Source: Paraburkholderia sp. BL10I2N1 (GTDB taxonomy: Bacteria; Pseudomonadota; Gammaproteobacteria; Burkholderiales; Burkholderiaceae). From it: a stretch of DNA of 64,000 nucleotides. The stretch lies in assembly GCF_004361815.1 (NCBI RefSeq), contig NZ_SNWA01000001.1, positions 2,356,001-2,420,000 of the forward strand, in the 5' to 3' direction. Made by a program: the position numbers and the translations under genes. Every line of letters begins with the position of its first letter. The first letter of the stretch is position 1. The notes beneath the pieces are model-generated. The model saw only the letters and a program-made list of their open reading frames with translations. It did not search any database and was not told where the DNA came from. Of the stretch, positions 32,670 through 42,853 are shown piece by piece.

Positions 32670-35309
32670 ATGGATCAATTCGCCAAAGAGACTCTGCCAA
32701 TCTCCCTTGAGGAGGAAATGCGCCGTTCGTATCTGGATTACGCGATGAGCGTGATTGTGGGGCGTGCGCTTCCCGATGTCCGCGACGGCCTGAAGCCGGT
32801 CCACCGGCGCGTGCTTTACGCGATGCACGAACTGAACAACGACTGGAACCGCGCCTACAAGAAGTCCGCGCGTATCGTTGGCGACGTGATCGGTAAATAC
32901 CATCCACACGGTGACACCGCGGTGTACGACACGATCGTCCGGATGGCCCAGGACTTCTCGTTGCGATACATGCTGGTCGACGGGCAGGGTAATTTCGGTT
33001 CGGTCGACGGCGACAATGCCGCGGCGATGCGGTACACCGAAATCCGCATGGCGAAGATCGGCCACGAACTGCTCGCCGACATCGACAAGGAAACCGTCGA
33101 CTTCCAGCCCAACTACGACGGCAGCGAAAATGAACCTGCGATCCTCCCCGCGCGCATTCCCAATCTGCTGATCAATGGCTCGTCGGGCATCGCGGTGGGG
33201 ATGGCGACCAACATTCCGCCGCACAACCTGAACGAAGTCGTCGACGCCTGTCACCACCTCCTGAAAAACCCGGAAGCTACGATCGACGAGCTGATCGAGA
33301 TCGTCCCGGCGCCCGATTTCCCGACGGCCGGCATCATCTATGGCGTCGCCGGCGTGCGCGACGGCTATCGGACCGGCCGCGGCCGTGTCGTGATGCGCGC
33401 GTTGACGCACTTCGAGGAAATCGACCGCGGCCAGCGGATGGCGATCATCGTCGACGAACTGCCGTATCAGGTGAACAAGCGTTCGCTGCTGGAGCGCATC
33501 GCCGAGCTGGTCAACGAGAAGAAGCTGGAAGGCATCTCCGACATTCGCGACGAATCCGACAAGAGCGGCATGCGCGTCGTGATCGAGCTGAAGCGCGGCG
33601 AAGTGCCGGAGGTCATCCTCAACAATCTGTATAAGGCAACGCAGCTGCAGGACACGTTCGGCATGAACATGGTCGCACTGGTCGACGGCCAGCCGAAACT
33701 GCTGAACCTGAAGGAAATGCTCACGTGTTTCCTGTCGCATCGGCGGGAGGTGCTAACTCGGCGCACTGTATACGAACTGCGCAAGGCCCGCGAACGGGGT
33801 CACGTGCTGGAAGGTCTGGCGGTTGCGCTCGCCAACATCGACGACTTCATCGCGATCATCAAGGCCGCGCCGACGCCGCCGATCGCGAAGCAGGAGTTGA
33901 TGGCGCGTCCGTGGGATTCGTCGCTTGTGCGTGAAATGCTCGCGCGCGCCGAATCCGGGAACGCGTCTGCGGGCGGCCGCGAAGCGTATCGTCCGGATGG
34001 CCTGAATCCGGCGTTCGGCATGCAGGCCGACGGTCTGTACCGCCTGTCCGACGTTCAGGCGCAGGAAATCCTGCAGATGCGTCTGCAGCGCCTGACGGGC
34101 CTCGAGCAGGACAAGATCATCGGCGAGTACCGCGAAGTGATGGTCCAGATCGCCGATCTGCTGGATATTCTCGCCCGCCCGGAGCGCATTACGGCCATCA
34201 TCGTCGACGAACTGACGTCGATCAAGACCGAATTCGGTGACGCGCGTCGCTCGAAAATCGAGCTGAATGCGACCGAACTGAACACCGAAGACCTGATCAC
34301 GCCGCAAGACATGGTGGTCACCATGTCGCATGCCGGTTACGTGAAATCGCAGCCGTTGTCCGAATATCGCGCCCAGAAGCGCGGAGGTCGCGGCAAGCAG
34401 GCGACGTCGATGAAGGAAGACGACTGGATCGACACGCTCTTCATTGCGAACACGCACGACCATATCCTCTGCTTCTCGAACCGCGGCCGCGTGTACTGGG
34501 TCAAGGTGTACGAGGTGCCACAGGGTTCGCGCAATTCGCGCGGCCGTCCGATCGTCAACATGTTCCCGTTGCAGGACGGCGAGAAGATCACGGTCGTGTT
34601 GCCGGTGAAGGAGTTCTCGGCCGACAAGTTCGTCTTCATGGCGACCTCGTCAGGAACGGTAAAGAAGACGCCGCTGGAAGCCTTCAGCCGGCCGCTGCGC
34701 AAGGGTATTATTGCGGTCGGTCTGGACGAAGGTGATTATCTGATCGGCGCGGCCATCACCGATGGCCAGCATGACGTCATGTTGTTCTCGGATTCGGGCA
34801 AGGCCGTGCGTTTCGATGAGAACGACGTCCGTCCGATGGGCCGCGAAGCGCGCGGCGTGCGCGGCATGCAACTTGAGGACGGCCAGCAGGTCATAGCTCT
34901 CCTCGTCGCCGGCGACGAACAGCAATCGGTGCTGACCGCGACCGAAAACGGCTATGGCAAGCGCACGCCGATCACGGAGTACACGCGTCACGGACGCGGT
35001 ACGAAGGGCATGATCGCCATCCAGACGTCCGAACGTAACGGTCGTGTGGTCGCCGCCATCCTGGTCGATCCCGAAGCCCAGATCATGCTGATTACCAATA
35101 CCGGTGTGCTGATCCGCACGCGTGTGTCGGAGATCCGCGAAATGGGGCGTGCCACGCAAGGTGTTACACTCATCAGCCTCGATGAAGGCACGAAGCTCTC
35201 CGGCCTGCAGCAGGTAGCGGAAGCCGAGGCGGAGGGTGAGGGCGACGCCGAAGGTCCCGCAGACGGTGCCGATAGCGACACGAACGGCGAAGATGGCGGC
35301 ACTGCCTGA
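32670..35309 (+). CDS. gyrA: DNA gyrase subunit A
   Basis: The 879-aa topoisomerase subunit cuts and reseals DNA. The quinolone-resistance region reads [19 protein letters not shown], with Thr at the E. coli Ser83 position and Asp87 kept. The active Tyr lies in [10 protein letters not shown]. The GyrA box QKRGGRGKQ opens the C-terminal beta-pinwheel, which has repeated blades. The tail is acidic (residues 850-879), as in many GyrA proteins. A roughly 30-residue insert ([26 protein letters not shown]) near residue 425 is usual in Burkholderiales. Confidence 0.98.
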   Translation: MDQFAKETLPISLEEEMRRSYLDYAMSVIVGRALPDVRDGLKPVHRRVLYAMHELNNDWNRAYKKSARIVGDVIGKYHPHGDTAVYDTIVRMAQDFSLRYMLVDGQGNFGSVDGDNAAAMRYTEIRMAKIGHELLADIDKETVDFQPNYDGSENEPAILPARIPNLLINGSSGIAVGMATNIPPHNLNEVVDACHHLLKNPEATIDELIEIVPAPDFPTAGIIYGVAGVRDGYRTGRGRVVMRALTHFEEIDRGQRMAIIVDELPYQVNKRSLLERIAELVNEKKLEGISDIRDESDKSGMRVVIELKRGEVPEVILNNLYKATQLQDTFGMNMVALVDGQPKLLNLKEMLTCFLSHRREVLTRRTVYELRKARERGHVLEGLAVALANIDDFIAIIKAAPTPPIAKQELMARPWDSSLVREMLARAESGNASAGGREAYRPDGLNPAFGMQADGLYRLSDVQAQEILQMRLQRLTGLEQDKIIGEYREVMVQIADLLDILARPERITAIIVDELTSIKTEFGDARRSKIELNATELNTEDLITPQDMVVTMSHAGYVKSQPLSEYRAQKRGGRGKQATSMKEDDWIDTLFIANTHDHILCFSNRGRVYWVKVYEVPQGSRNSRGRPIVNMFPLQDGEKITVVLPVKEFSADKFVFMATSSGTVKKTPLEAFSRPLRKGIIAVGLDEGDYLIGAAITDGQHDVMLFSDSGKAVRFDENDVRPMGREARGVRGMQLEDGQQVIALLVAGDEQQSVLTATENGYGKRTPITEYTRHGRGTKGMIAIQTSERNGRVVAAILVDPEAQIMLITNTGVLIRTRVSEIREMGRATQGVTLISLDEGTKLSGLQQVAEAEAEGEGDAEGPADGADSDTNGEDGGTA

Positions 35310-35427
35310 ACCATGTTCGCGGTTTGCAGGTGATGAGTGAAAGCCGCGTGAATTCTGTGTGCACGTTAGAACGTAGCAGCGCGACTCACGCGGCGGGTAG
35401 TTCGATAATTTCTCTTAGGGAGTAATG

Positions 35428-36027
35428 ATGCAAAAACGATTCAAGCAGTTGATGTTGCTGGCAGCTTTCGTACCGACCTTTGCGATGGCGCAGGCACTTC
35501 AGACCCAGCAGGAAGCACCGGCCGCAGCGGCGGCACCGGCAGATCCGGCGAAGCAGGCTGCGATCAAGGAACTGCTGGAAGCGATAGACGCGCAAAAGCT
35601 CGTCGGCGCGATCGGCAACAGCGCACAGATGCAGGCAAAGCAACTCGTTCCGGCGATCCTGTCGGACGCACTCACCGAAAACAAGTCGCTGACGGACAAG
35701 CAGAAGCAGGCTTCCGTCCCGACGCTGCAGAAGACCGCCGTGCCGAAGCTGGTTGACTCGGCAGGCCAGGTGTTCGCGACGGACGCATTCCGCCAGGACG
35801 CCATGCAGGCTCAGTACGACGCGTACGCCAAGTACTACAGCACGCAGGAAATCAAGGACCTGACCACTTTCTACAAGAGCCCAACCGGCCGCAAGTTCAT
35901 CCAGGTGCAAGACCAGGTGGGCCGCGACGTGGTGAATGGTCTGATGCAGAAGTACATGCCGCAATCGATCAAGGCAACGCGTGACCAGGCCGACAAGGAA
36001 GTCGCTTCGGTGAAGGCTCCAAAGTAA
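35428..36027 (+). CDS. DUF2059-domain secreted protein
   Basis: This 199-aa protein has a signal peptide (MQKRFKQLMLLAAFVPTFAMAQ) and an Ala/Pro linker. The DUF2059 domain follows, with its typical core YYSTQEIKDLTTFYKSPTGRKFIQ. The family is periplasmic and of unknown function. Of the two adjacent ATG codons I prefer the second, because GGGAG is 5 bases before it but only 2 before the first. It is followed by a strong terminator and is probably monocistronic. Confidence 0.88.
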   Translation: MQKRFKQLMLLAAFVPTFAMAQALQTQQEAPAAAAAPADPAKQAAIKELLEAIDAQKLVGAIGNSAQMQAKQLVPAILSDALTENKSLTDKQKQASVPTLQKTAVPKLVDSAGQVFATDAFRQDAMQAQYDAYAKYYSTQEIKDLTTFYKSPTGRKFIQVQDQVGRDVVNGLMQKYMPQSIKATRDQADKEVASVKAPK

Positions 36028-36140
36028 TCTGGTCGAACGGGCTTTGCGGCATAGCTAGCCCGCCGGACGGGGCGTCGCGGAGTTTCCGCGAAGTTTGATC
36101 AAGGCGCCCGGGTTTGGCGGGTTGCCGGTGTCAGTGCGAT

Positions 36141-36183
36141 AATGGTCGTTTGCGCGCACGCGCAGACGGCCATTTTCTTTTTG
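36141..36183 (+). terminator. Strong terminator after the DUF2059 gene
   Basis: A 15-bp stem (AATGGTCGTTTGCGC with GCGCAGACGGCCATT, including two G-U pairs) has a 4-base loop. It is followed by TTCTTTTT. Confidence 0.9.
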
Positions 36184-36235
36184 GGCGCGGATCCGGGCTT
36201 TTTTCTCCGCTGCGCCTGCTTCCGGGGTTTTCACG

Positions 36236-37318
36236 ATGCGCGTCTTTAATTTCTCCGCCGGACCGGCGGCCATGCCCGAAGAAGTACTGCGCCAGGCGGC
36301 AGATGAAATGCTCGACTGGAACGGTAGCGGCATGAGCGTGATGGAAATGAGTCATCGCGGGAAAGAATTCATGTCGATCCACGAGGAAGCGCTTGTCGAC
36401 CTGCGCGAACTCCTCGCAGTGCCGGCGAGCCACCGCATCCTGTTCCTGCAGGGCGGCGGTCTCGGAGAGAATGCGATCGTGCCGATGAACATGCTCGGCA
36501 GGAAGCAGAGCATCGATTTCGTGATTACCGGTTCATGGTCGCAGAAGTCCTTCAAGGAAGCGCAGAAATACGGCACCGCGCACATCGCCGCGACTGGCCA
36601 GACGGCTGATGGCTTTACGCGTGCGCCGTCGCGCGCGGAATGGCAGTTGTCGGACGATCCAGCCTACGTGCATTTGTGCACGAACGAGACGATCCACGGC
36701 GTCGAAACCTTCGAAATTCCCGATCTCGGCGATATTCCGCTTGTCGCGGACGCGTCGTCGCATATCCTGTCGCGCCCGATGGACATCGCCAAATATGGGG
36801 TCCTGTTTGGCGGTGCGCAGAAGAATATCGGCATGGCGGGCGTGACGGTCGTGATCGTGCGCGAGGACATGTTGAACCGCGCGCTCGCGATGTGCCCATC
36901 GGCATTCGAATGGAAGACCGTCGCCGAGAACAATTCGATGTACAACACGCCGCCCACGTATGCGATCTACATCGCCGGGCTCGTGTTCAAGTGGCTCAAG
37001 AAGCAGGGCGGCCTCGCGGCCATGGAAGCACGCAACCTCGAAAAGTCGAAGCTGCTCTACGAGGCGATCGATGCGAGCCGCTTCTATCTGAACAAAGTCG
37101 AGCACAAAGCGCGGTCGCGGATGAACGTACCGTTTTTTCTCGCCGACGAGTCGCGTAACGAAGATTTCCTGGCTGGCGCAAAAGCGCGCGGGCTGGTGCA
37201 GCTGAAGGGCCACAAGTCCGTCGGCGGCATGCGGGCGTCGATTTACAACGCGGTGCCGCTCGAAGGCGTTAAAGCGCTCGTCGAGTACATGAAGGAATTC
37301 GAACAGCGCAGTGCCTGA
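36236..37318 (+). CDS. serC: Phosphoserine aminotransferase
   Basis: This 360-aa PLP enzyme converts 3-phosphohydroxypyruvate to phosphoserine (serine synthesis) and the equivalent step of pyridoxine synthesis. It starts [17 protein letters not shown], the family hallmark. The PLP lysine lies in [15 protein letters not shown], and [20 protein letters not shown] is at the C-terminus. It is the first gene of the serC-pheA-hisC-tyrA-aroA-cmk-rpsA supraoperon. Confidence 0.97.
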   Translation: MRVFNFSAGPAAMPEEVLRQAADEMLDWNGSGMSVMEMSHRGKEFMSIHEEALVDLRELLAVPASHRILFLQGGGLGENAIVPMNMLGRKQSIDFVITGSWSQKSFKEAQKYGTAHIAATGQTADGFTRAPSRAEWQLSDDPAYVHLCTNETIHGVETFEIPDLGDIPLVADASSHILSRPMDIAKYGVLFGGAQKNIGMAGVTVVIVREDMLNRALAMCPSAFEWKTVAENNSMYNTPPTYAIYIAGLVFKWLKKQGGLAAMEARNLEKSKLLYEAIDASRFYLNKVEHKARSRMNVPFFLADESRNEDFLAGAKARGLVQLKGHKSVGGMRASIYNAVPLEGVKALVEYMKEFEQRSA

Positions 37319-37374
37319 TAGATCGGCGCGCGCATCCTTTTCCGCAGTTTTTTCGGCAGGGCCGTTTTTCACGC

Positions 37375-38457
37375 ATGGACGACGAACTCAACTCACGACT
37401 CAAACCGCTGCGCGATCGCATCGATGCGATCGACGCGCAACTGATTGCGCTCCTCAACCAGCGGGCGGCTGTCGCGCTCGAGGTGGGCGAGGTCAAGAAG
37501 CATTTCAACGCACCGGTGTTTCGCCCGGAACGCGAACAGCAGGTCATCGCGCGTTTGCAGGGCATGAGTGATGGCCCGCTCGCCGACGACCACATCAGCG
37601 CGATCTGGCGCGAAATCATGGCAGCCAGCCGCGCGCTCGAAAAGCCGATTCGCGCGGCGTATCTGGGGCCGGTAGGTACCTATAGCGAGCAGGCGATGCA
37701 CGAATACTTCGGTCAGTCGATCGAAGGTCTGCCGTGTCCGTCGATCGACGAAGTATTCCGTTCGGTCGAAGCCGGCGCAGCCGAATTCGGTGTGGTGCCG
37801 GTCGAGAATTCGACCGAAGGTGCGGTCTCGCGCACCCTGGATCTTTTGCTGCAGACGCAGCTTGTGATCGGCGGCGAGCTTGCCCTGCCGATCCATCACA
37901 ACCTGCTGACACTCAACGGGGGGCTGACGGGCGTGACGCGCGTCTGCGCGCATGCCCAGGCGCTCGCACAATGCCAGCGCTGGTTGTCGACGCATGCGCC
38001 GCATCTCGAGCGCCAGGCCGTGTCCAGCAACGCCGAAGCCGCGCGCATGGCCGCGGAAGATCCCACCGTTGCAGCCATTGCCGGCGATCGCGCTGCGACG
38101 CACTACGGCTTGCAGGTCGCGTACTCGCTGATCCAGGATGACCCGCATAACCGCACGCGCTTCGTGATGATCGGCAAGGAGCCGTCTGGCGTGAGCGGCT
38201 ACGACCAGACGTCGCTGATCCTGTCGGTGAAGAACGAGCCCGGCGCGCTCGTCAAGCTGCTCGAGCCGCTCGCGCGGCACGGCGTGTCGATGACGCGTTT
38301 CGAGTCCCGTCCGGCGCGTGTCGGGACTTGGGAGTACTACTTCTACATCGATATCGAAGGCCATCGCGACGATGCGGCAGTGGCCGTTGCACTGGCCGAT
38401 CTCGAGAAGAAGGCGGCCTTTCTGAAGATTCTCGGCTCGTATCCGCGCGCGCGTTGA
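37375..38457 (+). CDS. pheA: Bifunctional chorismate mutase / prephenate dehydratase
   Basis: The 360-aa enzyme makes phenylpyruvate from chorismate. An AroQ-type chorismate mutase domain fills residues 1-90 (LRDRIDAIDAQLIALLNQRAAVALEVGEVK). The prephenate dehydratase domain follows (AYLGPVGTYSEQAM, NSTEGAV, NRTRFVMIG). The C-terminal ACT domain, with the Phe-binding ESRP motif (MTRFESRPAR), gives feedback control. It starts 56 bases after serC. Confidence 0.97.
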   Translation: MDDELNSRLKPLRDRIDAIDAQLIALLNQRAAVALEVGEVKKHFNAPVFRPEREQQVIARLQGMSDGPLADDHISAIWREIMAASRALEKPIRAAYLGPVGTYSEQAMHEYFGQSIEGLPCPSIDEVFRSVEAGAAEFGVVPVENSTEGAVSRTLDLLLQTQLVIGGELALPIHHNLLTLNGGLTGVTRVCAHAQALAQCQRWLSTHAPHLERQAVSSNAEAARMAAEDPTVAAIAGDRAATHYGLQVAYSLIQDDPHNRTRFVMIGKEPSGVSGYDQTSLILSVKNEPGALVKLLEPLARHGVSMTRFESRPARVGTWEYYFYIDIEGHRDDAAVAVALADLEKKAAFLKILGSYPRAR

Positions 38458-38519
38458 TACGAAGCCGGTCCAACGCTCAATCCCATACGCCAACTGGCAT
38501 CGTCGATCTGGAGTCACTC

Positions 38520-39638
38520 ATGACAGCGCAATTCGGTCCTTCCTATGTCCGCGCAATCGCGCCTTACGTCGCCGGCAAGCCGATTTCGGAAGTTGCCCGC
38601 GAGTTTGGCCTCGATGAAGCGAACATCGTGAAGCTCGCGTCGAACGAAAATCCGCTCGGCATGCCCGAGTCGGCGAAGCGGGCGATCGCGCAGGCGGCGA
38701 GCGAACTGGGCCGTTATCCGGATTCGAACGCATTTGAACTGAAGGCTGCGCTCGCTGAGCGCTACGACGTGCCGGCCGACTGGATCACACTCGGCAACGG
38801 CAGCAACGACATTCTCGAAATCGCGGCACACGCGTTTGTCGAGAAAAACCAGGCGATCATCTATTCACAGTATTCGTTTGCTGTCTATGCGCTCGCTACG
38901 CAAGGTCTGGGCGCGCGCGCGATCGTTGTGCCCGCCGTGAAGTACGGCCATGACCTCGACGCAATGCTGGCCGCCATCACGCCGGACGCGCGTCTCATCT
39001 TCGTCGCGAATCCGAATAATCCGACCGGCACGTTCATCGATGGCCCGTCGCTCGAGGCGTTCCTCGACAAGGTGCCGCGCGATGTCGTCGTCGTCCTCGA
39101 CGAGGCCTATACGGAATATCTGGCACCGGAAAAGCGCTACGACTCTATTGCGTGGGTGCGGCGTTATCCGAATCTGCTCGTGTCGCGTACGTTCTCCAAG
39201 GCGTATGGTCTGGCCGGATTGCGTGTCGGGTTCGCGATTGCCCAGCCTGAGCTGACCGATCTCCTGAACCGTCTGCGTCAGCCGTTCAATGTGAACACAT
39301 TGGCCCAGGCCGCGGCGGTCGCTGCGCTCAATGACAAGGCGTTCCTCGAAAACAGCGCTGAACTCAATGCGCAGGGCTATCGTCTTCTGACTGACGCGTT
39401 CGACCGGCTCGGCCTCGAGTATGTGGCTTCCGGCGGCAACTTCGTGCTGGTGCGCGTCGGCAATGAGGACGGCGCGGGCAACCGCGTCAACGTCGAATTG
39501 CTGAGACAGGGCGTGATCGTGCGGCCGGTCGGTAACTATGGTTTACCGCAGTGGCTGCGTGTCACGATTGGCCTGCCTGCCGAGAACGCGGCGTTCCTCG
39601 CGGCGCTCGAAAAAACGCTGGCGACTGCATCGGCCTGA
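38520..39638 (+). CDS. hisC: Histidinol-phosphate / aromatic aminotransferase
   Basis: This 372-aa class I/II PLP aminotransferase has the HisC pattern LASNENPLGMPESAKRAI. The PLP lysine lies in SRTFSKAYGLAGLRVGF, and NPNNPTGTFI is present. Its position between pheA and tyrA suggests it mainly transaminates phenylpyruvate and 4-hydroxyphenylpyruvate, as proposed for such operon-borne paralogues. A second hisC may exist in the his operon elsewhere. The start at MTAQFGPSYV is 62 bases after pheA. Confidence 0.92.
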   Translation: MTAQFGPSYVRAIAPYVAGKPISEVAREFGLDEANIVKLASNENPLGMPESAKRAIAQAASELGRYPDSNAFELKAALAERYDVPADWITLGNGSNDILEIAAHAFVEKNQAIIYSQYSFAVYALATQGLGARAIVVPAVKYGHDLDAMLAAITPDARLIFVANPNNPTGTFIDGPSLEAFLDKVPRDVVVVLDEAYTEYLAPEKRYDSIAWVRRYPNLLVSRTFSKAYGLAGLRVGFAIAQPELTDLLNRLRQPFNVNTLAQAAAVAALNDKAFLENSAELNAQGYRLLTDAFDRLGLEYVASGGNFVLVRVGNEDGAGNRVNVELLRQGVIVRPVGNYGLPQWLRVTIGLPAENAAFLAALEKTLATASA

Positions 39639-39656
39639 ACGGCCGGACCCAATAAC

Positions 39657-39680
39657 GCGCGCTGTAGAGGCGCGCTTTTT
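39657..39680 (+). terminator. Hairpin with T-run between hisC and tyrA (internal terminator or attenuator)
   Basis: The stem GCGCGC/GCGCGC has a 7-base loop and TTTTT. It ends 2 bases before the GTG start of tyrA, so it sits where a ribosome site would be expected. Confidence 0.6.
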
Positions 39681-39682
39681 CT

Positions 39683-40621
39683 GTGACCGCTGTGGCCGCA
39701 TTCTCTTTCAACAAGCTGGTGATTCTTGGGGTCGGGCTGATCGGCGGATCGCTCGCCCGCGCGTTGCGTGAGCGGGACGGCGTGGCGGGTGCCCGTGAGG
39801 TGATCGGCGTCGGTCGCTCGCCTGCGTCGACCGCGCGGGCGCTCGAACTCGGCGTCGTCGACGGCGCGGCGTCGCCAGGCGACGACGCGGCAATGCGCGC
39901 CGCGCTGAGCGGGGCGGACCTCGTGCTGCTCGCGGCTCCCGTTGCGCAGACCCTTGCGTTGCTGGAGCGTATCGCGCCGTTTCTCGATGACGCCACTATC
40001 GTGACCGATGCTGGCAGCACGAAGTCCGATGTCGTCGCGGCGGCTCGCACGGCGCTTGGCGCGCGAGTGAGGCAGTTCGTGCCGGGGCACCCGATCGCGG
40101 GCCGCGAATCGAGTGGCGTCGATGCCGCGCTGCCCGACCTGTACGTCGATCGCAATGTCGTGCTGTGCGCGTTGCCTGAGAATCCTCCGGAGGCCGTCCG
40201 GCGTATTGCCGCCATGTGGGAGGCAGCCGGTGCCTGTGTGCACGAGATGTCGGCGGAGCAGCATGATCGCGTGTTCGCAGCGGTGAGCCATTTGCCGCAC
40301 GTGCTGTCGTTCGCGCTGGTCGAACAGATTCTCAATTCGCCGGATGCCGCACTGAAGTTTTCGTTTGCTGCGGGCGGATTTCGCGATTTCACGCGGATCG
40401 CGGCATCGAGCCCTGAAATGTGGCGCGACGTCTGCGTGGCCAACCGGGCTGCGTTACTCGATGAACTCGACGCCTATACAGCGGTGCTCGCGCGCCTGCG
40501 CGCGTCGATCGAAGCCGCCGACGGCGCCGCGCTCGAAGCCGTCTTCGCCCGTTCGCGCGTGGCGCGCACGGAATGGCAGGAGCGCGGCGCGAAGATGTCT
40601 GCCGGCGACGCCTCGAAATAA
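39683..40621 (+). CDS. tyrA: Prephenate dehydrogenase
   Basis: The 312-aa NAD(P)-dependent enzyme makes 4-hydroxyphenylpyruvate from prephenate. It begins with the dinucleotide-binding fingerprint KLVILGVGLIGGSLARAL and has the catalytic-site patterns VPGHPIAGRESSGV and AVSHLPHVLSFALV. There is no ACT domain. It starts with GTG (a second GTG lies three codons later) and has no clear ribosome site because a terminator-like hairpin precedes it. aroA follows after 12 bases. Confidence 0.94.
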   Translation: MTAVAAFSFNKLVILGVGLIGGSLARALRERDGVAGAREVIGVGRSPASTARALELGVVDGAASPGDDAAMRAALSGADLVLLAAPVAQTLALLERIAPFLDDATIVTDAGSTKSDVVAAARTALGARVRQFVPGHPIAGRESSGVDAALPDLYVDRNVVLCALPENPPEAVRRIAAMWEAAGACVHEMSAEQHDRVFAAVSHLPHVLSFALVEQILNSPDAALKFSFAAGGFRDFTRIAASSPEMWRDVCVANRAALLDELDAYTAVLARLRASIEAADGAALEAVFARSRVARTEWQERGAKMSAGDASK

Positions 40622-40633
40622 CAGGACACACTC

Positions 40634-41938
40634 ATGGACTACCTCGATCTCGGACCTTATACCCGTGCGTCCGGCACGGTCCGCCTGCCCGGTTCGAAGA
40701 GCATTTCGAACCGCGTGTTGCTGCTCGCTGCGCTCGCTGAGGGCGAAACGACGATCACCAACCTGCTTGATTCCGACGACACCCGCGTGATGCTCGCCGC
40801 TCTCGAACAACTCGGCGTGAAGCTGAAACGTGACGGCGACACCTGCGTCGTGTCCGGCACGCGGGGCGCGTTTACTGCGCGCACCGCCGACCTGTTTCTC
40901 GGCAACGCCGGTACAGCGGTCCGTCCGCTGACGGCGGCGTTGGCGGTGAACGGCGGCGACTATCGTGTGCACGGCGTGCCGCGGATGCATGAACGGCCGA
41001 TTGGCGATCTGGTCGACGGCTTGCGGCAGATCGGCGCGAAGATCGACTACGAGGCGAACGAAGGCTATCCGCCGTTGCGGATCCGCCCCGCGAAGATTGC
41101 CGTCGACGCGCCGATTCGCGTGCGCGGCGACGTCTCGAGCCAGTTTCTGACGGCGTTGCTGATGACCCTGCCGCTCGTCAAGACGGAAAGCGGCGTGACG
41201 ACGGTCGAAGTGGCCGGCGAACTGATCTCGAAGCCGTACATCGACATCACGATCAAGCTGATGGCGCGCTTCGGCATTGAGGTGGAACGCATCGGTTGGG
41301 AGCGTTTCACCGTCCCGGCTGGGCAGCGTTATAAATCGCCCGGCCAGATCATGGTTGAGGGCGACGCGTCGTCGGCATCGTATTTTCTGGCTGCCGGGGC
41401 GCTGGGTGGTGGCCCGTTGCGCGTCGAAGGCGTCGGACGGGCGAGCATCCAGGGCGACGTTGGCTTCGCGACGGCGCTCATGAAAATGGGGGCGAATGTC
41501 TCGATGGGTGACGACTGGATCGAGGTGCGCGGCGTGGGCCATGATCACGGCAAGCTTGAACCGGTCGACATGGACTTCAACCTGATCCCGGACGCTGCCA
41601 TGACGATCGCTGTTGCCGCGCTCTTCGCGGATGGCACCACGCGACTGCGCAACATTGCGAGCTGGCGAGTCAAGGAAACCGACCGGATTGCCGCGATGGC
41701 GACCGAACTGCGCAAGGTCGGCGCGAAGGTGGAGGAGGGCGAAGACTACCTCGTCGTCACGCCGCCCGCCAGGCTGACGCCGGGCGCCGCTATCGATACC
41801 TACGACGACCACCGGATGGCCATGTGCTTCTCGCTGGTGAGCCTGGGTGGCGTGTCCGTGCGGATCAACGATCCGAAATGTGTCGGGAAGACCTTCCCCG
41901 ACTATTTCGATCGATTTACCGCGCTTGCGAAACCCTGA
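40634..41938 (+). CDS. aroA: 5-enolpyruvylshikimate-3-phosphate synthase
   Basis: The 434-aa enzyme catalyses the sixth step of the shikimate pathway and is the glyphosate target. Class I signatures are present: [34 protein letters not shown] (the PEP/glyphosate loop with Gly-Thr intact), [16 protein letters not shown], and DDHRMAM. It lies in the conserved tyrA-aroA-cmk-rpsA order. Confidence 0.98.
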   Translation: MDYLDLGPYTRASGTVRLPGSKSISNRVLLLAALAEGETTITNLLDSDDTRVMLAALEQLGVKLKRDGDTCVVSGTRGAFTARTADLFLGNAGTAVRPLTAALAVNGGDYRVHGVPRMHERPIGDLVDGLRQIGAKIDYEANEGYPPLRIRPAKIAVDAPIRVRGDVSSQFLTALLMTLPLVKTESGVTTVEVAGELISKPYIDITIKLMARFGIEVERIGWERFTVPAGQRYKSPGQIMVEGDASSASYFLAAGALGGGPLRVEGVGRASIQGDVGFATALMKMGANVSMGDDWIEVRGVGHDHGKLEPVDMDFNLIPDAAMTIAVAALFADGTTRLRNIASWRVKETDRIAAMATELRKVGAKVEEGEDYLVVTPPARLTPGAAIDTYDDHRMAMCFSLVSLGGVSVRINDPKCVGKTFPDYFDRFTALAKP

Positions 41939-41977
41939 ACCTGATTTGACCTACCTGATTCGACGCGCGACTTTTAG

Positions 41978-42664
41978 ATGAAACCGATCCGTCCCTTTCA
42001 CCAGACGCCCGTCATCACGATCGACGGCCCGACTGCCTCCGGCAAAGGCACCGTGGCCGCTCTGGTCGCCGCGCATCTCGGCTTCCACCTGCTGGATAGC
42101 GGCGCGCTGTACCGGCTGGCTGCACTCGCCAGCCTGCGCTACAACATCCCCGCGGACGACCCAGAAGCGCTTGCAAATCTGATCAACGATCTGCATATCA
42201 CATTCCGCGAGGGCCTCGCGCAACTCGACGGCGTTGATGTATCGACGGAAATCCGTCAGGAGGAGATCGGGAATCGGGCCTCGGCGATCGCCGTCCATGC
42301 ACCCGTGCGGGCCGCGCTGGTGGCTCGTCAGCGGGCCTTTCGCAAGGAACCGGGGCTTGTCGCCGACGGCCGCGACATGGGGACGGTGATCTTTCAGGAC
42401 GCCGTGCTGAAGGTGTTTTTGACGGCCAGCGTCGAGGCTCGCGCCGCCCGGCGGCATAAGCAATTGATCCAAAAAGGTTTTTCTGCTAATATAGATGACT
42501 TGCTTCGGGATTTGCGTGAGCGCGACGAACGCGATAGTCAACGGGCGGCCGCGCCGCTCAAACCCGCAGCGGATGCGAAGCTTCTCGATACCTCGGCGCT
42601 ATCGGTCGACCAGGCGGTCGACCAGGTTGTTCAGTGGTTCCAGACCGTCAGTGTCAAAGCGTGA
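41978..42664 (+). CDS. cmk: Cytidylate kinase
   Basis: This 228-aa P-loop kinase ([19 protein letters not shown]) phosphorylates CMP and dCMP. Further family motifs are LDSGALYRL, the block [24 protein letters not shown], and [13 protein letters not shown] near the end. It lies between aroA and rpsA, as in most proteobacteria. Confidence 0.97.
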   Translation: MKPIRPFHQTPVITIDGPTASGKGTVAALVAAHLGFHLLDSGALYRLAALASLRYNIPADDPEALANLINDLHITFREGLAQLDGVDVSTEIRQEEIGNRASAIAVHAPVRAALVARQRAFRKEPGLVADGRDMGTVIFQDAVLKVFLTASVEARAARRHKQLIQKGFSANIDDLLRDLRERDERDSQRAAAPLKPAADAKLLDTSALSVDQAVDQVVQWFQTVSVKA

Positions 42665-42729
42665 TTGAAATCAGTGCGATTGAAGTCAGGCAGTAGATGT
42701 ACAAGCTGTAGTGAAGTTATACCGTAGGT

Positions 42730-42757
42730 GCTCCGCGATGGTTGTGGAGCGTGTTTT
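42730..42757 (+). terminator. Hairpin in the cmk-rpsA leader (weak terminator or S1 regulatory structure)
   Basis: GCTCCGC/GTGGAGC forms a 7-bp stem with one G-U pair and a 7-base loop, followed by GTGTTTT. It lies about 100 bases before rpsA and may terminate part of the aroA-cmk transcripts or form part of the structured rpsA leader. Confidence 0.45.
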
Positions 42758-42853
42758 AACCCCTTAACCCCGCGTGGTATTTGTTCCCTTGCCGAACTCG
42801 CTGGCCATTTCGGTCAGCCTGGCAGCGCGAACACCATGCAAATTCTGATTTTT

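Noticed and set aside
32214..33740. 508-codon open frame on the minus strand
   Set aside because: Antisense of the gyrA front half plus promoter region.
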